From an uncultured Bacteroidia bacterium (GTDB lineage: Bacteria; Bacteroidota; Bacteroidia; NS11-12g; UBA955): DNA of 64,000 nt. The stretch spans positions 124,001 through 188,000 of the forward strand of contig CALSPH010000002.1 in the NCBI GenBank assembly GCA_943788195.1, in the 5' to 3' direction. A model generated the notes under the pieces. It searched no databases and was not told the DNA's origin. It saw only the letters and a program-made list of their open reading frames with translations. The translations under genes were made by a program, and so were the position numbers. Shown one piece after another: positions 55,649-64,000 of the stretch (the stretch's first letter is position 1; each line of letters starts with the position of its first letter).

Positions 55649-56314
55649 TTACACTAAATCAACGAGTGTGTTCCGCTCAATCTTAAAAATGCGCGAAGGA
55701 AACTTCTCCAACATTCGATAATCATGGGTTGCCATTATTACTGCTGTTCCCGTCTCTGTTATTGACTTCATGAGGTGGTATATCTCATCGGCAACATCAG
55801 GATCTAAGTTCCCTGTTGGTTCATCCGCCAATATCACATTGGGGTGGTTTAATAATGCGCGTGCAATGACCAAACGTTGTTGCTCTCCACCCGAAAGTTC
55901 AAAAGGCTTTTTAAAATCCTTAGTAGTTAGGTTTACCATTTTCAGAACTTCTGCAGCCCGCAACTTTATATCCTTCTTATTCTTCCATCCAGTGGCACGC
56001 ATTACAAACTCTAGATTTTTGAAAACACTTCGATCTGGAAGCAACTGAAAATCTTGAAAAATAATGCCTAATTTTCTTCGTAAAAATGGGATCTTACTTC
56101 GTTTTATATTTTTCAAATTCACTCCTGCAATTTCCGCTTCGCCATCTTGTAAGGGCAACTCGCCATACAACGTTTTTAGTAAACTACTCTTTCCACTACC
56201 GGTTTTGCCAACCAGATATACAAACTCTCCAGATTCAACCTGAAAATTAATATCATTTAACACCATATTGGTATCATGATAAATGTTCACATCCTTTAAA
56301 CTGATTAGCGCCAT
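55649..56314 (-). CDS. ftsE: FtsE, cell-division ABC ATPase
   Basis: FtsE with FtsX controls cell-wall hydrolases at the septum. The protein has 221 residues from ATG 56314 (the longer frame to 56353 runs into ung). It shows Walker A LVGKTGSGKSSLLKTLYG, signature SGGEQQRLVIARAL and Walker B VILADEPTGNLDP, and the FtsE start LKDVNIYHDTNMVLNDI. FtsX is not adjacent. Confidence 0.88.
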   Translation of the reverse strand: MALISLKDVNIYHDTNMVLNDINFQVESGEFVYLVGKTGSGKSSLLKTLYGELPLQDGEAEIAGVNLKNIKRSKIPFLRRKLGIIFQDFQLLPDRSVFKNLEFVMRATGWKNKKDIKLRAAEVLKMVNLTTKDFKKPFELSGGEQQRLVIARALLNHPNVILADEPTGNLDPDVADEIYHLMKSITETGTAVIMATHDYRMLEKFPSRIFKIERNTLVDLV

Positions 56315-56337
56315 GTTTCGCTTACAATTATACGCCT

Positions 56338-57012
56338 TTATTCTGTTCGCCAATCCACAGCATGCTTGTGGTGTTCAACTAAATAGGCATTTGCTTTCGA
56401 GAAGTGTTTATTATTAAAAAATCCCCTATGTGCAGAAAGTGGTGATGGGTGCACTGATTTTAAAACAAGGTGTTTTCGCGTGTCAATTAGATTAATTTTT
56501 TGTTGGGCGAACGCGCCCCATAACATAAATACCAAATGTTCTTTTGTTTGGGATAGTTTCTCAATCACTTGATCTGTAAAGTGCTGCCATCCCAAGTGCT
56601 GATGTGATCCTGCTTCATTTGGAAATACGGTAAGTACTGAATTAAGTAACAATACACCTTCTTGTGCCCAATTGCTGAGATCCCCATGTGAAGGAATTGG
56701 CAAACCCGTATCCAAATTGATCTCTTTAAATATGTTTTTTAAGGAAGGCGGAATTGATATTCCCTTATTTACCGAGAAACATAAGCCATTTGCTTGGCCT
56801 AGACCGTGATACGGATCCTGACCCAAAATAACCACTTTTACCATTTGGTAAGGACATTGGTCAAATGCTGCAAAAATCTGCTCTCCTTTTGGGTAAAACT
56901 CCTTACCCTTTGCCTTATAGTCTTTAAGTGACTGTGCCGTCTTTATAAATTCGGGCGTCTCAAATAATTCTTGTAAAAAAGGCTTCCAATCAGCGGCAAT
57001 GTTAACCTCCAT
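56338..57012 (-). CDS. ung: Uracil-DNA glycosylase, family 1
   Basis: It removes uracil from DNA. The 224 residues have the catalytic GQDPYHGLGQANGLCFSV (Asp), uracil-recognition region LLLNSVLTVFPNEAGSHQ and HPSPLSAHRGF (catalytic His). It starts on the stop of the upstream gene (TAATG). Confidence 0.96.
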   Translation of the reverse strand: MEVNIAADWKPFLQELFETPEFIKTAQSLKDYKAKGKEFYPKGEQIFAAFDQCPYQMVKVVILGQDPYHGLGQANGLCFSVNKGISIPPSLKNIFKEINLDTGLPIPSHGDLSNWAQEGVLLLNSVLTVFPNEAGSHQHLGWQHFTDQVIEKLSQTKEHLVFMLWGAFAQQKINLIDTRKHLVLKSVHPSPLSAHRGFFNNKHFSKANAYLVEHHKHAVDWRTE

Positions 57013-57485
57013 TATTTAATTTGGATTCCCTTATTTATCTTAGCAATTGAATCTCGCCTTCTTTTTTCCTCGAATTCCTTTTTGAGTTTTTCAATTCTAC
57101 TTTGCGTTTTATCAGACACAGGTGGTACACCGCCTCCCTCTCTAACTCTTCGCTCATACTCCTTTTGTTGCGCAATCATCTGCTTCTGCTGCTCCATTTG
57201 AAGCATATACATTTCATATTGTCGTTGGTATTCTGCCCGTTGTTCAGGTGACATTTGAGACATGGCCATTTTTTGTTGCCAGCGCGTTATTGCTTCTTCA
57301 TTATATTCCTGCAACTTGAAAACAGTTGTATCCATTACCGCCAAAGATGTATCCACTAGATTTAGCGAGTCTAATATTGCTTGATCTTCTTTTAAAGCAC
57401 GATACGTGTTGGATTGAGAAACGCCAAAACCAGCGGCAATTAGTGCCACAAAGAAAATACTCATAAATATCAGCGACTTATTCAT
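57012..57485 (-). CDS. Membrane-anchored coiled-coil protein, unknown
   Basis: The 157 residues from ATG 57485 have an N-terminal membrane segment (about 4-22, IFMSIFFVALIAAGFGV) and a Gln/Met/Glu/Arg-rich helix (YEMYMLQMEQQKQMIAQQK) that should form a coiled coil. No family recognised. It lies between the PpiD-like chaperone gene (47 bases upstream) and ung, overlapping the latter, so an operon is likely. Confidence 0.65.
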   Translation of the reverse strand: MNKSLIFMSIFFVALIAAGFGVSQSNTYRALKEDQAILDSLNLVDTSLAVMDTTVFKLQEYNEEAITRWQQKMAMSQMSPEQRAEYQRQYEMYMLQMEQQKQMIAQQKEYERRVREGGGVPPVSDKTQSRIEKLKKEFEEKRRRDSIAKINKGIQIK

Positions 57486-57532
57486 CCTATTTTCTACCAC
57501 AATAAACATACCCAAAAAAGGGTATTCTTGGA

Positions 57533-59644
57533 TTAATAATACTTATCAAACAGATTTTCCAAACCTGCATTTTCCTTTAGCACGGCATCAATCCGTGCTT
57601 CAATACCATTTTGATATTGGGCTGTTTTTCGCACTACCAATTCATCAGTATCTGGAGCTTCTGGTGAAGGAGTAATATCATTACAGAAGAAAACGTACAC
57701 CCCTTGCTCACCTGAAATTGGCTGAGTATGTGTGCCCTTTTTCATGCCTAGAATAACTCCTTGCACCTTAAAATCATTTCCAACATATAGAATTGAACTT
57801 TGATTGAATTGTGCGTTTTCAATTTTTTGAGCTACCGTTCCCATGGCAAGTGCCAAAGTTACTGCATCTGTCTTGCCCTTGTTTTTGGCCAAGGCTTCTT
57901 CAAAACGCTCTTTTATTATTTGTGCTTTCTTCTCGTTAATCACTTTAAGCTTTACTGCATCGCGCACAAGGTCCAATTTACTAATTCCTTTTTCCTGAAG
58001 GGTCTTTATACGAGCAACGATGATCTTATTGCTAATACTGAAAGGCTCGGATAACTCTCCTTGTTTTCTTTTGCTTTCAAATGCCCACTTCACAATTTCT
58101 CTGGCATCAGGTAATGTACCCCAACCTTGGGCTCCAGGTGCAAGTTTGGTAGCATTTTTCACATTCATTTTTAATTCGGATGCTTTCTTAGCAAATGCCA
58201 ATTCATCGTCCGAATCGAGTTCTGCAGTAAAGTTATTCGCAATGCCATAATACTCATTACGTGTTTCACGGCTTATTTCAAGCTTTCTAATAACACCTGC
58301 AACACGAATCATATCTGAACTAGGTTCAGCTACTACGCGTACGATATGAACTCCTGAAGGACCTCTTACCAAACCTAATGTACCTGGAGCATTGTTCTCA
58401 TTAAATCGTACAACTGTCTCTGGTATGAAGCTTGTGTTTGCAATCCATCCCATTTTACCACCATTGGAAGAAGATGGATCTACACTATTTTTTCTGGCCA
58501 TTTCTCCAAAAGAGGTTCCACTATTAATTTCTGCAATAATTTGTCTTGCTTTGCTATATACTGCAGATGTATCCATAGCAACGGACAAAACAATTTGATC
58601 GAAATTGTAATACGTTTTACCGCCTTGTTGGCGTCCAAGAATCTTATATACTCCGAAACCACCGTCACCTGCAATTGGTCCAACAACATCTCCTACTTGG
58701 GCCGCAAATAATTTATCCTCCGCTTCGCCACCAAAACTACCATGGGATCGATATACTGGGTTAAATGGATCATCACTAAACTTTGCAATGTAAATTGAAT
58801 CGTCTTCTGCTTTTGCAAAATCATCTTTCAATCTATTTACTTGGTCCATTACATTATTGCTGTCAATTCCACTTGGTTGTACAACCCACTCAAGGTATTC
58901 CAAATCTCGTGAAGCTTCTACTTCGTAATCTTCTTTATGTGCAGCAATGTAAGCTTCCATTTCTCTATCCGTAGCATCCACTAAAGAATCCGCTACCGTT
59001 AAATAGTTGGCCGCAACAATTTGTCCAGACACCTTGGTACCTGCTTTATTAAAATCAACCTCAGCATCAAAAGGAGTTGATTGAAAACCTGCTCGAACGA
59101 TATTATTGTACTTCTCCGCTTTAACCTGGGTTTTTATTGCTCGGATGATCTCATCCATTGCATACTTGTATTTTGGATCGTTTTGATATTGATTCTGTAA
59201 AAACCTGCGCATCACTTCAGGGCTATATTGCTGCTGAAAATACTGTTTTACAAAAGGATGTGGTTCTGCACCTGTAAGTAATTCACCATATTCCTTATCT
59301 GCAAGTGTAATACCCAAATTGTCTAATAAAGGGTCAATTGCCATGTCATTGAATAACTGATTGGCTGCCTCTGTTCTTAATTGTCTGCGCATATTATCAT
59401 CCACAGTCATTCCATTCAGAGTTCGCACCTTTTCAGATTGGCTGACAATTAAATCAAATTGTTGTCGATCTATTTTCCTACCATCTACCTTTAGCACCGT
59501 TGGATTCTGGTCCTCGTCACTTCCGAAAATACTCCCGAAATTTTGATTACTGAATATGTCTGATACTAAGAATAATACAAGTGCTCCACCAATTGCTACT
59601 GCAAGTAATCCACTCCTTTTTCTAATTTCTCCTATTAATGCCAT
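57533..59644 (-). CDS. PpiD/SurA-like peptidylprolyl isomerase
   Basis: The 703 residues have one N-terminal membrane anchor (about 12-32, LLAVAIGGALVLFLVSDIF), a SurA_N-type chaperone region (about 45-180), a parvulin domain (about 340-440, INSGTSFGEMARKNSVDPSS and GGKMGWI) and a second, weaker parvulin-like region. It probably folds outer-membrane and secreted proteins in the periplasm. Confidence 0.9.
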   Translation of the reverse strand: MALIGEIRKRSGLLAVAIGGALVLFLVSDIFSNQNFGSIFGSDEDQNPTVLKVDGRKIDRQQFDLIVSQSEKVRTLNGMTVDDNMRRQLRTEAANQLFNDMAIDPLLDNLGITLADKEYGELLTGAEPHPFVKQYFQQQYSPEVMRRFLQNQYQNDPKYKYAMDEIIRAIKTQVKAEKYNNIVRAGFQSTPFDAEVDFNKAGTKVSGQIVAANYLTVADSLVDATDREMEAYIAAHKEDYEVEASRDLEYLEWVVQPSGIDSNNVMDQVNRLKDDFAKAEDDSIYIAKFSDDPFNPVYRSHGSFGGEAEDKLFAAQVGDVVGPIAGDGGFGVYKILGRQQGGKTYYNFDQIVLSVAMDTSAVYSKARQIIAEINSGTSFGEMARKNSVDPSSSNGGKMGWIANTSFIPETVVRFNENNAPGTLGLVRGPSGVHIVRVVAEPSSDMIRVAGVIRKLEISRETRNEYYGIANNFTAELDSDDELAFAKKASELKMNVKNATKLAPGAQGWGTLPDAREIVKWAFESKRKQGELSEPFSISNKIIVARIKTLQEKGISKLDLVRDAVKLKVINEKKAQIIKERFEEALAKNKGKTDAVTLALAMGTVAQKIENAQFNQSSILYVGNDFKVQGVILGMKKGTHTQPISGEQGVYVFFCNDITPSPEAPDTDELVVRKTAQYQNGIEARIDAVLKENAGLENLFDKYY

Positions 59645-59716
59645 TCTGTTTAGTTTAATTAACGCCAGTTCTGCGTTAGCTGTGCAAAAAAAACGCTTTA
59701 TATCCCAAATTCAAAA

Positions 59717-61288
59717 TTAATTAATGGTGAAGTTTTTAGAAAATGATTGCCCCCGATAAGTAAGCTTAATTTCATAGATGCCCGAAACAAACTTAATCCG
59801 CAGTTTTTCTTCATATGTGCCTGGGCTTATTGGGTCTATTTCATTGCGCTGGTAAACGGTTTTACCGTATCTACTCACCTCAATTTTATACCCCTTATTT
59901 TCTCCAATTGTGTAGTTGAGATACAACAATCCGCTATCAGCCACAAGGTATTCATTCAACTGATTTCCTAAATACAATTGATGCTTTTGATATGATTTAT
60001 GATCTCCCAGGGTGGTTTTCACCATTATTTGGTTCGTATTGGGATCCACTTCTGCCCAAACAACCCCTATGGCACCATCCAATGCATCAACATCCAAATA
60101 ATCTCCAAAAAAGCTCTTATTCTTTGGTAAAAATTTTGACGGTGGAGCAAAAGGCATTTCCGTTATAGTGCTTGTTTTCAGTTTATTTAATTTACTTCCA
60201 GTGGTAATATTAACCTCAGTAAATAAATTTAGCTGAGATCTTTCACGGGTGTAATAAACAATGTAAAAGCAATTCTTTACCCGATCATATGCAATATTCG
60301 GCATAAACTGATCTCTACCATTCCCCACAAGATCTTGGTTTATACGGACAGGTGAATTGAAGGTTGCGCCCATATCTTCCGACTCTATCGCAAAAATATC
60401 TAGATCGCCATATCTTCTATCTCCAAAAACGATTATAATCTTTCCCTTTTTGTTACAAATAGCAAAGGGCATACTATTGGCGCGCGATAAGAATGGCACG
60501 TCTTGATCCCATCCACCAATCTGATTAGCAATCACTCGATCCTTGCCCCATGTTTTACCTCCATCTAGCGAAACATCCATGAATATCTTGCTTTTACCTG
60601 CCCAAACGCAGTAGAGTTCACCCTTTGGCCCAACTGCTATAGTTGCACCTTCAAGGGTGTTATCGCCATCTAAGCAATCCCCGGCTGTATCACTAACTAT
60701 AACGGGTTGGCTAAATGAATCTGCATAATTATCACTGTAAGCAAACTTTATTCTTGAGCTATCTTCTGGTGCGGCACTATTGTATTTATCAAATTCCGTC
60801 CAACTTAAATAAAGGCGATTTGCAAAAGGACTTTTAGAATTCATATCCCCTGTAAGCCAATGCTTGTCTTGCATTTTGCCTTCAACATAACCTACACCAA
60901 TTCCATTTAAGAATGAATCTCCTCCATCATCCGAACGTTGAACCACAATTCGGTCCCACATTTCAGGAGCTTTTTTCCCTTTTGTTTTACTCAGATGTGC
61001 ATAATAATAATGTCCCTGGCGATCGATATAAACAACTGGATCTCCATATACCCCAAAAGAACTGGTTAGTTTGCGTTCATCAAAAGAATAGCCTCCATTT
61101 TTGGAAAGATAAAGCTGATCCACATTGGCCCCAATTAACACTCGACCATCATATGGATCTACCGCTATTGAGGGTTCATTACTATAGGTTAATTGTTTAC
61201 TAATGGGTTTAGAAAGTACTTGGGCAGAGATGCTCTGTCCTACTACCCAAAGCACAAAAAATGATAAATAATTGATTCTAAGAAACAT
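59717..61288 (-). CDS. Secreted BNR-repeat (sialidase-fold) protein
   Basis: The 523 residues have a signal peptide (about 1-22, LSFFVLWVVGQSISA) and a beta-propeller-like body with Asp-box repeats S-x-D/N-GG-x-S/T: LSKNGGYSFDE, RSDDGGDSFLN, SLDGGKTWGKD. No sialidase Arg triad can be confirmed, so hydrolase activity is uncertain. The last 70 residues form an Ig-like beta module ending GIYEIKLTYRGQSFSKNFTI, similar in style to type IX secretion C-terminal signals but without a clear match. Confidence 0.75.
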   Translation of the reverse strand: MFLRINYLSFFVLWVVGQSISAQVLSKPISKQLTYSNEPSIAVDPYDGRVLIGANVDQLYLSKNGGYSFDERKLTSSFGVYGDPVVYIDRQGHYYYAHLSKTKGKKAPEMWDRIVVQRSDDGGDSFLNGIGVGYVEGKMQDKHWLTGDMNSKSPFANRLYLSWTEFDKYNSAAPEDSSRIKFAYSDNYADSFSQPVIVSDTAGDCLDGDNTLEGATIAVGPKGELYCVWAGKSKIFMDVSLDGGKTWGKDRVIANQIGGWDQDVPFLSRANSMPFAICNKKGKIIIVFGDRRYGDLDIFAIESEDMGATFNSPVRINQDLVGNGRDQFMPNIAYDRVKNCFYIVYYTRERSQLNLFTEVNITTGSKLNKLKTSTITEMPFAPPSKFLPKNKSFFGDYLDVDALDGAIGVVWAEVDPNTNQIMVKTTLGDHKSYQKHQLYLGNQLNEYLVADSGLLYLNYTIGENKGYKIEVSRYGKTVYQRNEIDPISPGTYEEKLRIKFVSGIYEIKLTYRGQSFSKNFTIN

Positions 61289-61307
61289 ATTTCGGCTATT
61301 TTATTTT

Positions 61308-61315
61308 TACTTTTG
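61308..61315 (+). promoter_or_regulatory. -7 element of the unknown gene at 61326
   Basis: TACTTTTG followed by C ends 10 bases before the ATG. It supports ATG 61326 over the longer frame at 61272. Confidence 0.5.
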
Positions 61316-61325
61316 CAATGCAAAA

Positions 61326-61892
61326 ATGCATAACATCGAACCATATTACAACTGGAATCATTTATATAATTCCAGTGAAGACATCCAGTCGCCATTTTAT
61401 GATCGAGAACACAGTGAATTCACTTTCACAGATAAGATATATGACCATGTTATTCACCCGCAATGGGAAAATATGGGTAGTCCAACACTATTTATTAAAA
61501 TCCTTTTTGCAGATTACGAAACCGGTTATTGCATTATCGAATTCATTGGAGAATGGAATGATTGCATTGAAAATGACATAATGACATTTCTCTATGAAGT
61601 GATGGAACCTTTGCAATTAGAGGGCATCACTAAATTCATCTTAATCGGAGAAAACCTATTGAACTTTTTTAGCTCAGATGATGAATACTATATGGAATGG
61701 AACGAAGCCAATGAGGACGGCTGGGTTTGTTTGGTTAATTTTAGACAACATGTCCTTGATGAAATGAGTGAAAGCAATATCGATCATTATTGGGTTTGGG
61801 GTGGCGAATTAAATGACATGGAATGGCGCAAGAATAAGCCTTCTGGGGTTTATGATGCCGTAAGTGCAGTGCTAGAAAAAAGGCTAGTATAA
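61326..61892 (+). CDS. Acidic cytosolic protein of unknown function
   Basis: The 188 residues from ATG 61326 are very acidic and rich in Trp, Tyr and Phe (YYMEWNEANEDGWVCLV, HYWVWGGELNDMEWRK). There is no signal peptide or membrane segment. I do not recognise the family; it looks conserved in style rather than spurious, with its own -7 box. It diverges from the BNR-repeat gene 38 bases away. Confidence 0.65.
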   Translation: MHNIEPYYNWNHLYNSSEDIQSPFYDREHSEFTFTDKIYDHVIHPQWENMGSPTLFIKILFADYETGYCIIEFIGEWNDCIENDIMTFLYEVMEPLQLEGITKFILIGENLLNFFSSDDEYYMEWNEANEDGWVCLVNFRQHVLDEMSESNIDHYWVWGGELNDMEWRKNKPSGVYDAVSAVLEKRLV

Positions 61893-61999
61893 TTATGTTT
61901 GCAATTTGTGTATCATCTATTGCCTGACAGACTGACTTAATTTGCTAATTTCGATAAAAGGAATAATATTTGATATATTCAAAACGTAATACAAATAAC

Positions 62000-62314
62000 A
62001 TGGCATTAGAAATAACAGACAGCAACTTTGAAGAAATCATCAATACAGACAAACCAGTATTGGTTGATTTTTGGGCAGAATGGTGTGGCCCCTGCAGATT
62101 GATCGCACCCATTGTAGATGAGCTATCCACAGAATTAGAAGGTAAAGCAATCTTAGGAAAGCTTAACGTGGACGAAAATCAAGAAATTCCAGGAAAGTTT
62201 GGAATTCGAAGTATCCCTACCCTTCTAATATTTAAGGGAGGTGAAATTGTAGACAAAATTGTTGGCGCATTGCCCAAGCATGCGATCCAAAAGAAATTGG
62301 AAGCACACATTTAG
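62000..62314 (+). CDS. trxA: Thioredoxin
   Basis: The 104-residue general protein disulfide reductase has the active site FWAEWCGPCRLIAP, cis-Pro in IRSIPTLLIFKGG and the family start ALEITDSNFEEII. The ATG at 62000 is the family start; the frame is open further upstream but starts there are unlikely. A strong terminator follows. Confidence 0.95.
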   Translation: MALEITDSNFEEIINTDKPVLVDFWAEWCGPCRLIAPIVDELSTELEGKAILGKLNVDENQEIPGKFGIRSIPTLLIFKGGEIVDKIVGALPKHAIQKKLEAHI

Positions 62315-62332
62315 ATTTAAAATAGAAACAGC

Positions 62333-62370
62333 AAAAGAAGCCAAATCATTGCATGATTTGGCTTCTTTTT
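62333..62370 (+). terminator. Terminator of trxA
   Basis: A 16-bp perfect stem (62333-62348 with 62354-62369) has a 5-base loop and a T run. It also works on the other strand. Confidence 0.9.
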
Positions 62371-62512
62371 GGTATAAACTCACTTATTTAACTTAACCAT
62401 TTTTCTTTGAGGAATAACGTAAGTCCACTCAAGACAATTTAATGTTCATCTGCTAAAATTAACCAAATCAATGTTTCAAGATTAATACTGCAATCAAAAA
62501 TTGACTATAAAC

Positions 62513-62539
62513 AAAAAAGCCACTGTTAAAACAGTAGCC
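62513..62539 (-). terminator. Terminator of the small gene at 62578
   Basis: A 10-bp stem (62530-62539 with 62518-62527, two wobble pairs) has a 2-base loop and, on the minus strand, a run of six T. Confidence 0.7.
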
Positions 62540-62577
62540 ATTTTGTAAATCAAATTAAAAAATTACTTATATGTGTG

Positions 62578-62814
62578 CTATGAAGCTTGTAAGTTCGGTA
62601 ATAAGCGAAGCATCGTTTTAACGTAATCACTGAATACAGAACGATTGCTGTTAAATAAAAAGTCGAGTTCTTCGTAAAACTCTTTAGTTACGGGATACTT
62701 TCCCTCTTTCGTAAAGTGAACGAAATACTTTTTCGCGTTGTTTAATACACTCACCTCTAAGTTTACTTCACTTAAAGTTGTGTTGTATTTTTCTAAAGTT
62801 AGGATCTCTGGCAT
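62578..62814 (-). CDS. Small protein of unknown function
   Basis: The 78 residues (FVHFTKEGKYPVTKEFYEEL, then SVFSDYVKTMLRLLPNLQ) have mixed charge, no signal peptide and no recognised family. Its own terminator, and a TAnnTTTG box 52 bases upstream, support a real gene. Confidence 0.55.
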   Translation of the reverse strand: MPEILTLEKYNTTLSEVNLEVSVLNNAKKYFVHFTKEGKYPVTKEFYEELDFLFNSNRSVFSDYVKTMLRLLPNLQAS

Positions 62815-62866
62815 AGTTTTATTTAATTTTTCTACTACAATCTTAAAACAAGAAAAATCAATAAAC

Positions 62867-62874
62867 CAAATTTA
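62867..62874 (-). promoter_or_regulatory. -7 element of the small gene at 62578
   Basis: Minus-strand TAAATTTG, 52 bases before the ATG. The -33 box is not clear. Confidence 0.35.
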
Positions 62875-62976
62875 TTTGCATTTTTTCACATCATTTTGTA
62901 ATTTTTGTTTAATATTTATGCTTTTTATTGTAACTACAAGAAGGCACCCTAAGCGGTAAAATACAACCTGAAACCT

Positions 62977-63117
62977 TTAGTATGCCTTGGTTTTTGCTTG
63001 TGAGAAACCAAAATTAATGCCTGCTAATGCTGTGATATTATTGGTAGTAGTAAAGTTTTTACCCAATGTAGAGGTGAGGTAGAATTGATCAGAAAGCTGG
63101 TTTATTTTGTTAACCAT
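62977..63117 (-). pseudogene. C-terminal remnant of an outer-membrane barrel protein
   Basis: A 46-codon frame reads MVNKINQLSDQFYLTSTLGK, then NITALAGINFGFSQAKTKAY and stop. The alternating pattern and the final GINFGFS resemble the last strands of a beta-barrel. A TGA lies 2 codons before the Met and no signal peptide is possible, so I take it as a decayed gene end. The rest of the 460-base gap (62815-63278) shows no gene. Confidence 0.35.
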
Positions 63118-63278
63118 TGCTCAATATCCACCTTAGGTACAAGCTCTTTGACGTATCTAATATCTTAAATAAGCAAACTTTATTTATTATTAATGAACGT
63201 GAATAAATGCAAGTGACCTAACGAATTAAATCATTATAAGATTTTGTCAAACCTTTTCTGTAACTTTGGCTTGAAGCA

Positions 63279-63512
63279 ATGATAGGAACAATATCAAAAG
63301 AGGGTAAGTTCTCACATACCGTAAATAATAATGGCTATGACCATCTATTTACTATTCGTATAAAACAAGTAGGTGTTAAATATATCCGGGTTACTATTGT
63401 ATATGAATATTCTGGAGTTCCTTTAACATTAAGCAAAAAGTATCTTGCTCTGAAACCTGTTATATTAAATTTCCTTGAATCGAATTGCCAAGCAATAACT
63501 ACTAGTTCATAG
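63279..63512 (+). CDS. Small protein of unknown function
   Basis: The 77 residues are beta-rich (FTIRIKQVGVKYIRVTIVYE, then VPLTLSKKYLALKPVIL); no family recognised. A TAACTTTG -7 box (63261-63268) lies 10 bases before the ATG, which supports expression. There is no neighbour in the same direction. Confidence 0.45.
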   Translation: MIGTISKEGKFSHTVNNNGYDHLFTIRIKQVGVKYIRVTIVYEYSGVPLTLSKKYLALKPVILNFLESNCQAITTSS

Positions 63513-63705
63513 AAACGGAGCGAAGCATTGAAAGAGAATGGTCTGGTCTAGTCGAGATGAGATCTTATTCAAACTAAAGCTTCTTACAATCTCTTTATAA
63601 CCCTTGATCTCTTTTCTTAATTTGAGACATCCATAGCCACTTCTTACCCTCCCCTTACATCCTAATTCCATTATATACAGAGCTATAAATAGGCAATAAA
63701 CGAAA

Positions 63706-63727
63706 AAACCCCGAAAAATCGGGGTTT
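63706..63727. terminator. Hairpin terminator
   Basis: AAACCCCGA pairs perfectly with TCGGGGTTT (63706-63714 and 63719-63727), 4-base loop. On the minus strand a T run follows, so it can end the GIY-YIG gene transcript. It is 194 bases past the small plus-strand gene; the stretch between shows nothing else. Confidence 0.7.
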
Positions 63728-63749
63728 AATATGCTGAACTATTGTTTGT

Positions 63750-63784
63750 GCCCCAGGCGCCCCCCATGCTTCGGGGTTGAACCC
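63750..63784. other. GC-rich stretch with a tRNA T-arm-like palindrome
   Basis: This short stretch is far more GC-rich than its surroundings and ends in GGGTTGAACCC (63774-63784), a near-palindrome like a tRNA T arm, next to CCCC/GGGG complementary runs. It lies just beyond the stop of the GIY-YIG gene. No complete cloverleaf can be drawn, so it is not called a tRNA. Confidence 0.4.
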
Positions 63785-63789
63785 ATAAT

Positions 63790-64000
63790 CTATGCTAACA
63801 ATTTATTAGAAATGCTTTCCGCCATTTGCGGATCATTGACTAAGCGATTTATCAAATCACTTGATTTCATGCGCTTAATAAAAGCCTCAAAAGCATATGC
63901 ATGAGCTGAAGACACACACTTATATTTCCATTTTGATATCCAAGGTATACCTTTAGTGGTGAATGCTTCTTGATAAATGCCATTATTGTGCTCTACCAAT
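63790..64000 (-). CDS. GIY-YIG nuclease, C-terminal part (5' end outside window)
   Basis: The visible 70 residues contain EHNNGIYQEAFTTKGIPW and the conserved end AFEAFIKRMKSSDLINRLVN, where Glu is the likely catalytic acid, as in single-domain URI/GIY-YIG nucleases. The GIY and YIG strands lie beyond the window edge. The frame is still open at 64000, so no start is assigned. Small GIY-YIG proteins of this type are frequent in Bacteroidota and of unclear role. Confidence 0.75.
   Translation of the reverse strand, partial: LVEHNNGIYQEAFTTKGIPWISKWKYKCVSSAHAYAFEAFIKRMKSSDLINRLVNDPQMAESISNKLLA

Noticed and set aside
63750..63784. A tRNA gene next to the GIY-YIG gene
   Set aside because: Only a T-arm-like palindrome is seen; no acceptor, D or anticodon arms can be paired.

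Overview
The window is about 64 kb of low-GC, densely packed chromosome from a member of the Bacteroidota, probably a free-living Flavobacteriales- or Sphingobacteriales-like bacterium. Four things point there. Promoters have the TTTG-N19-TAnnTTTG form and there are almost no Shine-Dalgarno sequences. The window carries PorX, the response regulator with a PglZ domain linked to type IX secretion. It also has a TonB-dependent receptor with a carboxypeptidase-regulatory-like domain, type B ribosomal protein L31, and genes for DUF4199 and BatA-type proteins. I see no rRNA, CRISPR array, transposase or integrase.

Layout. 1-3.1 kb holds a metal-regulated TonB receptor divergent from an MntR/DtxR-type repressor; a perfect inverted repeat lies in the spacer of the receptor promoter. 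3.1-10.2 kb has folC, rnhA, an RprX/RprY-like two-component pair, mdh, an ECF sigma operon, a PyrR-like phosphoribosyltransferase and rpmE2. 10.3-25.8 kb has M61 and M16 peptidases, trmN6, a PolX-like protein with a decayed polymerase site, a D-lactate/glycolate-type oxidase, a lone CoA-transferase A subunit, clpS, plsY, porX, tsaE and proline dehydrogenase. 25.8-41.3 kb is a long minus-strand block: floA/nfeD, a very large outer-membrane protein gene broken by two frameshifts, an NtrY-like kinase, hldD, two glycosyltransferases, a DUF4199 protein, a dihydroorotase-like protein lacking its catalytic residues, and a BatA/VWA membrane protein.

41.4-44.1 kb is the accessory part. A tRNA-Pro gene is followed by a terminator, a tandem 11-bp repeat and a few genes of unknown function. 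It ends at a junction where two genes meet head to head, both without their 5' parts; one is the tail of a class III nucleotide cyclase. This looks like a decayed integrated element.

44.3-64 kb has a NAD-dependent formate dehydrogenase pair (NuoE/NuoF fusion plus molybdenum catalytic subunit), a duplicated outer-membrane beta-barrel gene with one copy frameshifted, a DEAD-box helicase, an MFS transporter with a small potassium channel, a cold-shock protein, a PAS histidine kinase interrupted by a TAG codon plus its response regulator, ftsE, ung, a PpiD-like chaperone, a BNR-repeat secreted protein, thioredoxin and a GIY-YIG nuclease cut by the window edge.

Three large genes are disrupted by single-base events (27.3-30.8, 48.8-49.4 and 53.7-55.2 kb). 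They are either young pseudogenes or consensus errors; reads would decide. The most interesting leads are the MntR-type operator embedded in the TonB promoter, the pseudo-dihydroorotase in a tight envelope operon, the polymerase-dead PolX, and the head-to-head junction beside tRNA-Pro. I did not find a clearly new defence or mobile system.
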